A stretch of 64,000 bases of DNA. Origin: Hippasteria phrygiana (Eukaryota; Echinodermata; Asteroidea; Valvatida; Goniasteridae). The translations under genes and the position numbers were made by a program. The notes beneath the pieces were generated by a model. The model saw only the letters and a list, made by a program, of their open reading frames with translations. It did not search any database and was not told the DNA's origin. This document shows positions 1 through 39,200 of the stretch, in pieces (positions within the stretch are counted from its first letter, which is position 1; every line of letters begins with the position of its first letter). The stretch is taken from the NCBI GenBank assembly GCA_037893225.1, contig JAZGUH010000368.1, positions 496,001 through 560,000 on the forward strand, given 5' to 3'.

Positions 1-28666
<28,666 letters not shown>

Positions 28667-28697
28667 TCTGGAAGAAATTTAGGCGCTACTTATTTTT

Positions 28698-28710
28698 AGG
28701 TCAAAGGTCA
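28698..28710. promoter_or_regulatory. Perfect DR1 nuclear-receptor half-site pair
   Basis: AGGTCA-A-AGGTCA: two perfect half-sites spaced by one base, the consensus for HNF4, RXR heterodimers and COUP-TF. It starts 32 bp upstream of the BLM ATG, inside the presumptive core promoter or 5'UTR. Function is inferred. Confidence 0.5.
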
Positions 28711-28716
28711 TATTCA

Positions 28717-28730
28717 TTTCCCATAATGCA
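28717..28730. promoter_or_regulatory. ZNF143/STAF-like promoter motif
   Basis: TTTCCCATAATGCA resembles the ZNF143 site core (TTCCCAGAATGC), common in TATA-less housekeeping and bidirectional promoters. It lies between the BLM ATG and a rightward pyrimidine tract. Confidence 0.35.
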
Positions 28731-28735
28731 ATAGT

Positions 28736-28746
28736 CTTCCTTTTTG
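28736..28746 (+). promoter_or_regulatory. Candidate TOP-type start for RPL36 5'UTR exon
   Basis: CTTCCTTTTTG is a pyrimidine run preceded by AATAGT. Ribosomal protein mRNAs characteristically start with C followed by pyrimidines, and RPL36 needs a non-coding first exon upstream of 34067. A GTCAGT donor-like site follows near 28770. Speculative. Confidence 0.22.
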
Positions 28747-28770
28747 TGGATTGCCCAGAAAACAGCACGG

Positions 28771-29275
28771 TCAGTATTGCACTCCCGTCTTTTAAATCGG
28801 TCGAATCAAGCTTAATCTGTCATTCTAAGCACTTTAGAATACCGCGTAGTACTTTTGGAATATACCATATAATCACAGTATTCGTGTTTCTTGTGATTTG
28901 ATTTGAGTGATACTTAAATTTAGTTTAAGAGTGTTGTTGTAGTTTGACATGTAGAATGTGTATCATGAATGGATATAGGCTAGCTCCCAGATCCGCTAAC
29001 GTTGTACACTTTTACTTTTCCTCCGACTTTCCTCAAGTAGTTTTAGCAAATATCTTTGTTCATCAGTTTAAAAGTCAAGCAGTAGTAGTGGTACTGACTA
29101 AAAGTGACTAACGCCAAATCTAATTGGCCTGTTTTGTCCGGAAATTGGGCACAAGATCGGACCGAACTAAAGTTGCACTTGCAAATTCTCAAGTTAACCT
29201 GTAAGAATGTTTTGTTGTTAACAAATGATGATTAACAAAAATTATGAAAAGATTTTACTTTGGAAAGATTTTACT
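28771..29275. other. Region between BLM and RPL36, nothing recognised
   Basis: AT-rich; would be RPL36 intron 1 if transcription starts near 28736. Confidence 0.45.
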
Positions 29276-29279
29276 TTAA

Positions 29280-29426
29280 CCCTCCTGTTCTCAGGGCCAA
29301 AATCGACCCAGCTGCTGTACAGATCAAAACCTATCAAATGTCAGATTGAAACACACACAAACTGTGAGAGTTGGTGTTACTGTTAAGAGTTTTTGATAGG
29401 CTGTGATAGTTATAAGTATAGGAGGG
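29280..29426. mobile_element. TTAA MITE family E (CCCTCCT), complete
   Basis: 147 bp; TTAA at 29276-29279 and 29427-29430, ends CCCTCCT/AGGAGGG, subterminal CTATCAAA/TTTGATAG. Inserted in repeat R2; sibling split at 31848-33813. Confidence 0.85.
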
Positions 29427-29610
29427 TTAATACCCCCACCAAAATCGGTCAGGAACAGCAAAATCTTGGAAAATAACCAACCCTCCTTGATAACAACTAA
29501 AGTTAGGCCTAATTTGAACTAACAACTGTATAAACATATGGCACAACCTGTTAAGTGTTATTTTATGATTTATGTCGGCAGAATCTGTAAAAATGAGGCA
29601 GATGTACATG

Positions 29611-30852
29611 TAGCCCTAGCTTGAAAATTCCAGCTCTTGGCTTATGACATGTGAGATTCACCATTAGAGCTGGAAGTTATTCTATAGGGTCGGTTAGGGT
29701 CGTTTAAGATCTTGCCCATATCTTTCGTTTCCCTGAATATATCAACTAAACACTCACCGTCGGGGTAGAGCAGTCATTCATGCAGCTTTTCATCCACTCA
29801 AAATGAGAATATGATCAATTTAAACCCGAAAAAAAAATTGAATTTTTCGTGAAAATCGGTGCATGCACAAACCAGCTGTGTACAAAGTAATGGAGCGGAT
29901 TTTCGATCGATTATCGGCCAGCGGCACTACGCGCGCCTCGGGGCTCGATATCCAACGGCTGTTTGCTGAAATACTGACAGCGATCAGCAAACAGCCGTTG
30001 TATATCGAGCCCCGAGGCGTGCGTAGTGCCGCTGGCCGATAATCGATCGGAAAAAATCATTCATGTTCAAAAATCCGCTCCATTACTTTGTACACAGCTG
30101 GTTTGTGCATGCACCGATTTGCACGAAAAATTCAATTTTGTCGGGTTTAAATTGATCATATTCTCATTTTGAGTGGATGAAAAGCTGCATGAATGACTGC
30201 TCTACCCTGACGGTGAGTGTTTAGTTGATATATTCAGGGAAACGGAAGATATGGGCAAGATGTTAAACGACCCTAACCTACCCTATAGAATAACTTCCAG
30301 CTCTAATGGCGAATCTCACGTCATAAGCCAAGAGCTGGAATTTTCAAGCTAATGTAGCCCTAGAACTATGGGGCTCCTGATCCTACCGGAACCCCATAGA
30401 AAGAAGCCTATTTTTCCCATAGGCTAGTACAGCAAGAATAAGAAAGTCATTTCCATGCACTCGCGTTTCTACCGTTCGCACGAAAACCGCTGCACAGTTT
30501 TCCCCAAAAATCCGTAATATCATCATTTACATCCTCACCTTGTGTGCACCAAGCAAAAGATTGCCGGAAGCGGTTCCAATTTGCGAAAACAAATGACACA
30601 AATCTCCGATCTGACAGACACACACACACGATGCGACTGTTGCCGGGCGGGTCATGTGCCGGGGTCACCACACAAGCTCATGATTATTCATGTTAAAATT
30701 TTAAGTACGGCGCGCACGGCATGCACTCCGTCGTGTCCGTTACCGTCCACATCGCGCGCATCGATCACTACGTACACGTACACGTACATACATGTACCCA
30801 GTAGGCTTTTTTCTATGGGGTTCCGGTAGGAGCCCTATAGTTCTAGGGGTAA
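29611..30852. mobile_element. hAT-like element interrupted by a foldback element
   Basis: Flanked by TGTACATG at 29603-29610 and 30853-30860 (8 bp). Ends TAGCCCTAGAACTAT and complement of TTACCCCTAGAACTAT, then GGGCTCC...TACCGGAACCCCATAG. Its left end was split by 29617-30351. Confidence 0.7.
29617..30351. mobile_element. Large foldback element with 9-bp duplication (Mutator-like)
   Basis: 735 bp, arms about 355 bp around 29968-29985, ends TAGCTTGAAAATTCCAGCTC / complement, flanked by ATGTAGCCC on both sides (29608-29616, 30352-30360). No ORF. Confidence 0.88.
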
Positions 30853-31034
30853 TGTACATGCAGGTGAACACTTTGAGTGACCATACACTGTGCCAAGAAC
30901 ATTTCTAACAGATAGAAAAGAACCTTTCTTTCCGCTACAGGCCAGGCCCCCCTCCCCCAATTGCACGAAAATTTCCCAACTAAATTCTCTAAATTAAAGG
31001 TTGGTATTCCTGACTGATTTTGGTGGGGTATTAA

Positions 31035-31247
31035 CCCTAACCATCCCTAACCTGCCAAAATCAAACACCCCATTTGTGTTGAATTTTGTGTGATTGGGTA
31101 CTGTAGAGCCTTGGCACCATCACTTTGCATGGGACTTGATGCCCTGATTTTGTCTAAGTACAAAGAATGTGCCATTGGTTTACTACACAGTGTTGGAGTT
31201 TGTGTGGTTAGGGAAGGATTCTAGTAAAAAGCCTTGGGCTGTTAGGG
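31035..31247. mobile_element. TTAA MITE family B (CCCTAACC)
   Basis: TTAA at 31031-31034 and 31248-31251; ends CCCTAACC / TGTTAGGG. Inserted in an R2 copy at the TTAA homologous to the family E site. Confidence 0.75.
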
Positions 31248-31569
31248 TTAAAGTAAAACCTTTCCGTGCTTTTACAAGTTGTTGACGTTTTGCTGATGCT
31301 TGTTGATGCTTAATAGCACGACCCATTTGCATGGCAACTGCCGTAAAGCGCATAAGAAAATTGCATTTTCTACTGCAATAATTACTGTTCAAAATTACAA
31401 CCAAAAAAGATGTCAATAGAATTAAGAGAAGTCTGCTCTAGGTTGAAAAATAAAGTCATTTTGGAATGAGAAAAAATACCCTGGTCTCTAATTTGATCAA
31501 AACTAAAGAGGGGGCCCTACACTACACAATCACCATAGGGCCTAGGCCTAGGCTATGTCATATTTTCAA

Positions 31570-31843
31570 AGGTTTTGCCTGCACTTCAATTCAGGGAAAG
31601 ATTGTACTTTAATACAACAGCAAAATCTTGGAAAACAACCAACCCTCCTTGATAACAACCAACTGAACATTTGGCACAACCTGTTCAAGATTTTTGTCGG
31701 CAAAATCCATTAAGACATGAAGCAGAAATTTACAAGTACATGTACATTGAACATTGAGTCATTGAACACACACTGTGCCAAGAACATTTAACACAGAAAA
31801 CACAAACTTTCTTCCACTATATTGCATGAAAATATCCTGACTA
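31570..31843 (-). repeat. Dispersed repeat R2, reverse copy
   Basis: CAGCAAAATCTTGGAAAACA, TTTGGCACAACCTGTTC and ACACTGTGCCAAGAAC match R2 in reverse; next to the split family E MITE. Confidence 0.6.
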
Positions 31844-31860
31844 TTAACCCTCCTGTGCAC

Positions 31861-33676
31861 TAGGGCCGTGCCGGGTACCCGGATACCCGTGACCCGGATA
31901 CCCGTGACCCGGATACCCGTATACCCGTGACCCGGATACCCGTGACCCGACCGCTGATTACGGGTATCCGGTTCCATTTTATCGATTCTATTACCCGAAA
32001 CTGTCTTTGTAAATTTTCGACACAACATTCAGAAAGGCAAGTGCCCTTTTCTATTGATTACTTGCCGATAAATTGGTGGAACAAATCTGAGTAAAACATC
32101 GTTTGAGTTCATTTGCCGACAATTTCCAAGCGTCAAGATTGCGGATGTCGGTTTTAACTTTGATTTGACATGCCTTTTGAGTCTATGTATTTTTACCGAC
32201 AATTCCCGAAAGCTAACTTGCGGTTGACATTGTATCAATTGTTTTGTTACAGTTGTCCTTGGAGTAAGATTTCCGACAAGATTGTAAGCTTGCGGTTTTG
32301 TCCCCTGTTCGAGTTTTAATTCACTAGTTATCTCAGCTGTGTCTTATGAGGTACAAACATGATAGGAGTGCTTTCGCCTTTTGTTATGATTGTATAATCC
32401 TCTATACATTTACATGGATTGCGGGCAGTGTAATGTGCCGCTCCCGGCGGTGCAAACAAAGTGTGGTTAAGTGAAAACAAAACAACTTGCTCATAATTAT
32501 TTTGCCGTGTCCGTGTGATTATTTGGTGTCCCTGTCTCCCCCGAGTATTTTTTGACTGAATGCTAATAACGATGCCACGTTCAGGAACGAGTCAAGTTTG
32601 GTCACATTTCGAGAAAGTTGGGCCCAAGTCTGTAAAATGCAAGATATGTAGCCAAGATAGCCCAGTATATGGACTCCCTTCGCGTTGAAGACATCGTCCA
32701 ACCTGGGCTAGTAGCCAAGAGTACTTAAGCTACACGGGGGGCTCAATAAAATAGAATGTGGAAGGGAAAGTGGTAAATAAGACGGAAGTTGTAGTGGCAA
32801 CTGGCAATATTCTAAAAGACAGTCATCTGAATCCTGCAAATATAATGTTTCTAATTCAATCACGCAGTGACAATCCAGTTGGCTGTAACAATGGGCGAAT
32901 CAACGAAAAGAACCAATCAAAACGCAAACTATCAAGCGCTATATCTTTCGCTCGTACCCTGCCCAAGCCTACAAACGGGATGCTGGGAAGCTGATCCGAG
33001 CTGAAAATTTGTATGAGCGTGACCTGGCTGTGATGTGACGTCGCGTGCGCACGCGGATTGGGCGGGGTACGAGCGAAGTTCCACTCGGCAGACAAGTTGC
33101 GTGGAGTACGCATGCGCTGAATTACAAAGCACGTGCAACTTGCCGTAATAGGCCGGCCGCGGGCTGAGCTAGCTAGCGCTGGAGCAACCAGCCGCCTGAT
33201 CTTTACTGTGTGCACCGTACCGTTGCTAAACATGTAGAGTGTGTAGGCCTAGGCAGGCTAGGCCGTTCGCTGACTGATGGCTGATCAATGAACTTCATGA
33301 TGCAAAACATCGGTGAACATCGCTGACTAACTTTGACACATGACTCAACCTCAGGTTTACTACATGTATATTTTATTTCACACTTACAAACTTACAATTT
33401 TATTCACTGAGTCTCTTAGGGAATAAAAAAAGAATTGTTGCAAAGTAGGCCCGTGCAATTTTTACTTGCCAAGCGCAGGGGAAGTGTGAGCATGCCAACG
33501 CAGCGGTCGCACAGTCGCGATAGCAGCTTGGCAGTAGAGTTGGCGGTGCGCGATGGAAAATACTTTACTTCCGGGTTTTTGTGAGGATTGTAAAAATAAT
33601 CACGGGTACCCGGGTATCCGCCTCTTACGGAAATCGGGTACCCGGTTCCATTACTATCCGTAAACGCACACCCCTA
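31861..33676 (+). mobile_element. Internally deleted hAT transposon, nested
   Basis: 1816 bp with CTGTGCAC on both sides (31853-31860, 33677-33684). Ends TAGGGCCGTGCC / ACGCACACCCCTA, subterminal GGATACCCGTGACCC repeats. Same family as 44975-45534. Contains a truncated BED-finger ORF; interior includes CpG-rich sequence (32990-33200). Confidence 0.88.
32572..32691 (+). pseudogene. Truncated BED zinc-finger (hAT transposase start)
   Basis: ATG then PRSGTSQVWSHFEKVGPKSV and KCKICSQ, the first half of a BED finger (VW-HF, then C-x2-C) found at the N-terminus of hAT transposases. A TGA follows 39 codons in; the His half and catalytic domain are missing. Confidence 0.7.
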
Positions 33677-34066
33677 CTGTGCACCTGGCCAAAATCGACC
33701 CAGTTGTTGTACAGATCAAAACCTATCAAATGACAGATTGAAACACACACAAACTGTGAGAGTTGGTGTTTAGAGTTTTTGATAGGCTGTGATAGTTATA
33801 AGTATAAGGAGGGTTAAAAGTCACAAAATTAAAGGCTGTGCTAAGTGTTCTGAACTCGAATGGATGTCTATTTTCCAAGATATTGCTGTTCCTGATGGGC
33901 TTTGATTGGGGTATTAAAGTAAAACATTTCCATAAGGGCGCCATTAGCATGGATTGCCAGGGTTAGCAGGGCCCTGTAATTGGACCCAGGTTGTAAACTT
34001 CTGGACGGTAAAAGTGTACACTATTCGGAAACAATTAATTTACCATGTTGCATTAATTCTATGCAG

Positions 34067-34153
34067 GACATGGCGATCCGACATGATATGTGTGTTGGCC
34101 TCAACAAGGGCTACAAAACAACAAAAAATGTAGTCAAGGCGAAGAAGAAGGGG
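34067..34153 (+). CDS. RPL36: RPL36 first coding exon
   Basis: Acceptor CTATGCAG, 3 nt of 5'UTR, then ATG at 34070; encodes residues 1-28 including [12 protein letters not shown]. Donor GGGGTAAGT, phase 0. Confidence 0.95.
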
Positions 34154-37100
34154 GTAAGTAGGGTTAACCCTAACCCCCTAGGCATTTTTACTAGGAAGTG
34201 TCCTCAACCTGTCAAAATCAAACACTGTGCAGTATACATATGGCACATTCTTTGGACTAGGACAAATTGGGGCATCATAGCTCCTACTTCCAGAACTGTA
34301 AGGTTTTCACAAACCTTACAGAGAGACACATTGAACCTGCTGTGGACGATTTTCTTCCATAGTTTTGACCCTCAATAACTTTCTAGTCACGAAATTTTCT
34401 GCCCCAAGATTTCACATGCCTTAACTTGATATGGCCATGTACACATAGGCTAGGTTCACTTCCTTGAAATGTAACTCAAAAAGTGAAATTTTACGGAAAT
34501 TTCGCTTACCAAGACCACATCAATCGCCAATCCGGAGTTTCGCATCCGTTTTTGTCGACTGAGGGCGCTTCAATGCTCTTGACCAACCACAGCGCGGCTT
34601 TCATAAACAACACGCGAGGCAAAAACACACCAAATTGACGGATTGTTTTCGCAGAAAACAGTCGTCTGAATATTTTTGTCAGGCTCGTACGGCATACTAC
34701 TAGCAGCCGCGTTACCGCGCCGCTTTTTATGCGGTAACGCGGCTGCTAGTTTTTCTGACAACTGTTTCCTGCGAAAACAATCCGTCAATTTGGTGTGTTT
34801 TTGCCTCGCGTGTTGTTTATGAAAGCCGCGCTGTGGTTGGTCAAGAGCATTGAAGCGCCCTCAGTCGACAAAAACGGATGCGAAACTCCGGATTGGCGAT
34901 TGATGTGGTCTTGGTAAGCGAAATTTCCGTAAAATTTCACTTTTTGAGTTACATTTCAAGGAAGTGAACCTAGCCTATGTGTACATGGCCATATCAAGTT
35001 AAGGCATGTGAAATCTTGGGGCAGAAAATTTCGTGACTAGAAAGTTATTGAGGGTCAAAACTATGGAAGAAAATCGTCCACAGCAGGTTCAATGTGTCTC
35101 TCTGTAAGGTTTGTGAAAACCTTACAGTTCTGGAAGTACATAGCTCCATGTAAATTAATGGTGCCAAGGGGCTAGTCCTGAACCCATCCAAATTCCACAC
35201 AACCTGCTGTTGGAGTTTGTAAGGCTTGGTGTAGTTAGCGTTAATGTCAACCAAAGGCAAACATGACAAAATGGTCACCGGGTATGTAGTTGTGATAATA
35301 ATAGCCCCAGGTCCAAAAGTTGCAAATTCAGAACTGCAAATATTTATTGACAAACTGAATAACTTCCAATAAAGTTATGTTGGTGTGCGAATCTTTCAGT
35401 AGTTCCAGTGATAATTGATTTTTGACAAAGAAATTATATTTTAACATTTTATTTCTTAAAACTGTTCCAGTTGAAAGGTTTTAATCATAAGCAACTCTGT
35501 TGCAAAAATAACTTACAGTCCCTATCGTCTTTGTAAACGTAATACATACATGTGTTTGTGTGATGCACATTGATTTTGTTGGCAGGTCCAAGGCTAGAAA
35601 AATATACATATACACATTCTGTAAACAATTTTTACGTTTCCTGATGTAGTGTATTAAGCACTGTATGCTCAGTACTTTCCGAGAGCCTGTGGGGGTAACA
35701 AAATCCACTACGTCGGGAAACGGCAAAAATCTTTCTTCTAATTTACATTATCCTCGGCGCAAATTCCATCTAATTTTTTACTTGGACGTCAGTATTAATG
35801 AATGTAGCCTTTGCAGTGCGTGTTGGTGAAAACGTCTTTTAATGGGAATTATGCAGTGTTATTGTGCAGTGTTAAGGATGACAGATCTTGTTTTGAGGCA
35901 GTCCATGTTAAGTAGGCACAGTTTACATTGGAATGATGTCGCATTTACGATGAGAATACAGTGTTCTCCACTGCCTTAAATTTTAGCAGGGCGGCAGACA
36001 GAATGCGAGCGCGGAGTGCGAAGCCCTTACGGCATGGGGTCCAAGGCCCGCTTAAGGGCCCCGGTAAATTTTGGATTCTAGATGCTCTGTGGTGCAATCT
36101 GAGGCATTTCCTGGCCACTTTCTTCTGACTCTTTGAAATGAAGGCAAGATTTTTAGGGGGTTAAGCCGGCCGGCCGGTGAGCTATACATGCACGTAGGCA
36201 CAGCGAGCGCACGTGGATAAGGTATTTTCTGAGAGAAAAAGACGCCCTCAAGTGTTATGGAACATTGTAATTTAAGTATTAAAACTGGTTCTCGACGCGA
36301 CAAAGTGAAGATGATATTACCGGGGAGATTGGAACCAGTCCAGAATAATATTACGTGTATAGTTTTATGATGTGAATGCATAATATGTTGCGTACGTTGC
36401 GTCCAGATCTGTTCGATTACTATAAACGCTACTGCAATACTGCTGAATGTTAATGCTGGCAAATTCTTCATGTTCGTTCCACAGAGTGCGGTAAACTTCT
36501 TCGTACTTAGATAAACTGTCAAGACGGTGGAGAATGGGGGAAAATCCAATGGAAAAAAAATAGCAGGGCGGTGAAAATTTTAGAGGGGCGGTAAAACTTT
36601 AGCGGGGCGGCATACAATTTTGGCAGGGCGGCCCGCCCTGCTAAAACCCCTCGTGGAGAACACTGGAATACCTTAGGAAACAAATCTTGTTTGCCCAGCT
36701 GAATCTTCATATAACAGGATTATTTTGTTCCATTTGTAGCCACGCAAGCACGTCAAGTTTGTACGTGATTTGGTGCGTGAAGTGTGCGGCTTTGCTCCAT
36801 ACGAGAAACGATGCATGGAGTTGCTGAAGGTCAGCAAGGACAAAAGAGCTCTCAAGTTCTGCAAGAAGAGAGTAAGTCATGCATAGAATTGGAGAATTTA
36901 TGCCAATGGAAACAGAGATCAATAACAGAAAAGGGCGTTCATTCAGTGTCCCGTCTTTTTCCGAATTGAATCTTTTTCTAAAAAAAATACCCCCCCCCAA
37001 AAAAATAAAAGTGAAGGGAATAATGCAATATATGACTAGGCCAAGTAAGCTTGGTGTCATTGTTGGTGCCAAAAAATCTTGAAAAAGATTAATGATGCTC

Positions 37101-38713
37101 TTGCTAAATGAGCATTGTGGCTGTTTGAAAAACTAAATGGAAATCCTCTTTCTAAAAAGAAAAACTGGCTTAAAAAAAAGTTTTTTTCCCCAAAAAACTA
37201 AGTTTTAATATATAACAGACAATTTAAAAAGTATGCTAAACTTCAAAAACCCAAATCAAAAAAAGTATATTTAAAGCAAACTATTTTAGGGCTGTCCCGA
37301 ATATACCGAATAATCGAATACCATTTTGCCGGTTCGAATATTCGAAAAGATATATATGCACGTACAGATACGACTCTGATGCTATTTTAATAGAAAAGTA
37401 ACGGCACTTAGCAGTGTCAAATGCCGCATTTTTGCCAATCGTAACTTTTTGTGGATGGAGGTTTATTGTTCCCTTCCGTAAAAATCCTCGATACAACAGG
37501 GGCATGCAAATTAATGCCGATCGAACAGTCCATAATATCGATCGCCACACGTAAAACACTGGCGTGCTTTTACATGCATTTTTTTTTTTTACCCGCGCGG
37601 CATGCAGTGAAAAACTTTGTGATCGTCAAGTATCGAATATTCGGTCAAATCTAGTTTTGAATAATCGAATAGTAAATTATTCGAAAATAAACAGCCCTAA
37701 ACTATTTCCTGAGCTGTGGCATCAGTCTATGGGCTCCGTGCACAACTACCCCCTCAGCGGAAAGAAAAGGCGAGTTGGGGGGTCAATATCGACGCCATCT
37801 TACCTGACTTCAATTTAAGTGTGTGGTTCCCGCTGTGATATTCTTATTGAAAAAGCAATTATCGAGAGTCGGCAAACAGACAAAGCAATCCCACTGGTGT
37901 ACGAGTATCAAATGAACGAGGAGCGCAGTGCGTAATACCAGCGACGTACTCCCCATGGAAGTGCGGTTGCTATGTGGACAGCGCCCTCTTTTGGTAGCGC
38001 ACGGAGCCCATAGTCGTAGCCAGTGCGTTTTTCTAGGTGGTGTTTGGGCACTTTATTTTGAATTTTGACAGTAGATTTTGTTTGCTGTTTACATGCACAC
38101 AATTTTACGTGAATAGTTACACAAACAGCACATTTGGACGATCGGATTTAAAATCCTGGTGAAAACCCTCCCATCAAACTCATTCCTAAGTACACTACTT
38201 TGAAAATTGAGCCAGGTGTGTACCATATTGATTTCACTTATTGTAGCACTACAGCACATGACCATGCTTGGTTAAGCGCCATAGAATGTGAGGATAATGT
38301 TATTTTGTTACCTTTTGTGATTACATGGGTACAGAATTTGAATGACAAAAACCCTTCAAAGATGGGCATTATGCACACGGTCTATTGAAGATTTCAAACA
38401 ATTTCAAGGTTTTTTTGGGGTAATTTTTGGTTGTAAGCAATAAATCGTAAACCAAGGCAACCCTTCGAGGTTGCGCTATAATGTGCCAACTACAGTAACT
38501 TACTTGCGTAAGTTTGGAATGGTAGGCCAGCTAATTTTATTCATTTCATTTTAAAGGAAGTTGACTAATTAACCCCTTTCTATCCTTTTTTTGTTGTAGC
38601 TGGGCACACTCCGTCGTGGCAGAAGAAAGAGAGAAGAGATGATGTCAGTCTTAGCTGCGCAGAGGAAAGCTCAGGCTGGCACCATGGGTCAGACACAGCC
38701 CACCGCTAAGTAA
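34067..38713 (+). CDS. RPL36: RPL36, ribosomal protein L36 (eL36), three coding exons
   Basis: Structural protein of the 60S ribosomal subunit, cytosolic. Coding exons: 34070-34153 ([20 protein letters not shown]...), 36740-36871 ([19 protein letters not shown], then [13 protein letters not shown]), 38600-38713 ([13 protein letters not shown]...). All junctions are phase 0, GT-AG, giving 109 aa against about 105 in vertebrates. The eL36 core from [11 protein letters not shown] to KDKRALKF is nearly invariant. The segment between KN and KFVRD is about four residues shorter than human, and the tail after RKAQA has an extra [11 protein letters not shown]. The ATG is three bases into the exon after a CTATGCAG acceptor, so an upstream 5'UTR exon must exist. 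Introns contain several transposons, one starting 15 bp after the first donor. Confidence 0.97.
34168..35240. mobile_element. TTAA MITE family B split by a foldback element
   Basis: TTAA at 34164-34167 and 35241-35244; starts CCCTAACCCCC. Left and right parts match 31035-31247 segments (for example GGCACATTCTTTG). Starts 15 bp after the RPL36 exon donor. Confidence 0.7.
34285..35138. mobile_element. Large foldback element with 9-bp duplication (Mutator-like), nested
   Basis: 854 bp; arms about 420 bp nearly identical, ends TACTTCCAGAACTGTAAGGT / complement, flanked by CATAGCTCC (34276-34284, 35139-35147). Centre near 34715 contains AGCAGCCGCGTTACCGC. No ORF. Confidence 0.92.
35245..35953. 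other. RPL36 intron, nothing recognised
   Basis: Unique-looking AT-rich sequence between two mobile elements. Confidence 0.55.
35959..36665. mobile_element. DNA transposon derivative, CAGTGTTCTCCAC ends, GAATA duplication
   Basis: 707 bp, 13-bp inverted ends CAGTGTTCTCCAC, flanked by GAATA (35954-35958, 36666-36670). Repeated AGCAGGGCGG/GGGGCGG motifs near the ends. Ends 74 bp before RPL36 exon 2. Confidence 0.8.
36740..36871 (+). CDS. RPL36: RPL36 second coding exon
   Basis: Residues 29-72, the conserved core. TTTGTAG acceptor gives an in-frame TAG just upstream, so the exon cannot extend 5'. Donor GTAAGT. Confidence 0.97.
36872..37278. other. RPL36 intron, nothing recognised
   Basis: AT-rich with a C10/A run at about 36991-37010. 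Confidence 0.55.
37287..37699 (+). mobile_element. hAT-type MITE (TAGGGCTGT family)
   Basis: 413 bp, perfect 8-bp duplication AACTATTT (37279-37286, 37700-37707), ends TAGGGCTGTCCCGAATA / AAACAGCCCTA. Confidence 0.93.
37724..38013. repeat. Short inverted-repeat element
   Basis: TCTATGGGCTCCGTGC and GCACGGAGCCCATAG about 290 bp apart. Possible MITE; ends not defined. Confidence 0.35.
38014..38599. other. RPL36 intron, nothing recognised
   Basis: No repeat or coding motif recognised before the last exon. Confidence 0.55.
38600..38713 (+). CDS. RPL36: RPL36 last coding exon
   Basis: Residues 73-109 then TAA at 38711-38713. [20 protein letters not shown] aligns with human [29 protein letters not shown] acceptor. 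Confidence 0.96.
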   Translation: MGTLRRGRRKREEMMSVLAAQRKAQAGTMGQTQPTAK

Positions 38714-39019
38714 TCTCCAATAGTTCATCATCATCACATCGAAAACACTTGCAAACTTTCCAGCTTGCTCTTAGCAAGTAGAGCTGTTACAGTGAAACCA
38801 TGCATTTGTTTGCATCAGCAAGTTTCTGGCTGTTTTCGGTCTGAGGGACTTGTCGGGGGAAATTGGAGCACAGAGCAGCCTGTTGGATATATGCCCAGCC
38901 AGATGTAACTCAAGTTCTACTTGGCTTGCTTGAAACAAGGCTTTCTGTCAAATCAGTGGCTATCTGTCAGTGGGTAGATGGCCAGCTTTTCATCAAGATG
39001 TAATATTAAAAGTAACTAA

Positions 39020-39025
39020 AATAAA
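39020..39025 (+). terminator. Candidate RPL36 polyadenylation signal
   Basis: AATAAA about 307 bp after the stop, first clear hexamer downstream on this strand. Ribosomal protein 3'UTRs are usually shorter, so a non-canonical nearer site is possible. Confidence 0.35.
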
Positions 39026-39084
39026 AAAGTCTGCTGGAAACTGCCGAATAATGCATCATTGTTTTTGTTCAGCGTACCACTCAG

Positions 39085-39200
39085 TCCCAATGGGAGACTT
39101 TTGAGACACTGGTGGCAGCAGACATGCCGGTGCGTTTCCATTGTTCTCACCAGTTGTGGGCATGCGCAGAACTAACAAAAAGGACGTCTACTTCCACCAG
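39085..39200 (+). repeat. Dispersed repeat R3, copy 1
   Basis: CTGGTGGCAGCAGAC, TTTCCATTGTTCTCACC and GGCATGCGCAGAACTA parallel the sequence next to the 52721 minisatellite, but with a single non-amplified unit. Confidence 0.5.

Larger units (their letters stand above)
31848..33813. mobile_element. TTAA MITE family E split by a 1.8-kb hAT
   Basis: Left 13 bp CCCTCCTGTGCAC after TTAA (31844-31847); right part 33677-33813 before TTAA (33814-33817), near identical to 29280-29426. Confidence 0.85.

Noticed and set aside
32990..33200. CpG-rich promoter of RPL36
   Set aside because: The GC-rich stretch lies inside a hAT element with intact 8-bp duplication; no TOP-like start or donor was convincing.
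36052..36549. 165-aa minus-strand ORF
   Set aside because: Lies entirely in a non-autonomous transposon, with no transposase motif.
36740..36871. Missing microexon in RPL36 between the first two coding exons
   Set aside because: The protein is only about four residues shorter than human there and both exon ends are phase 0, so no extra exon is needed.
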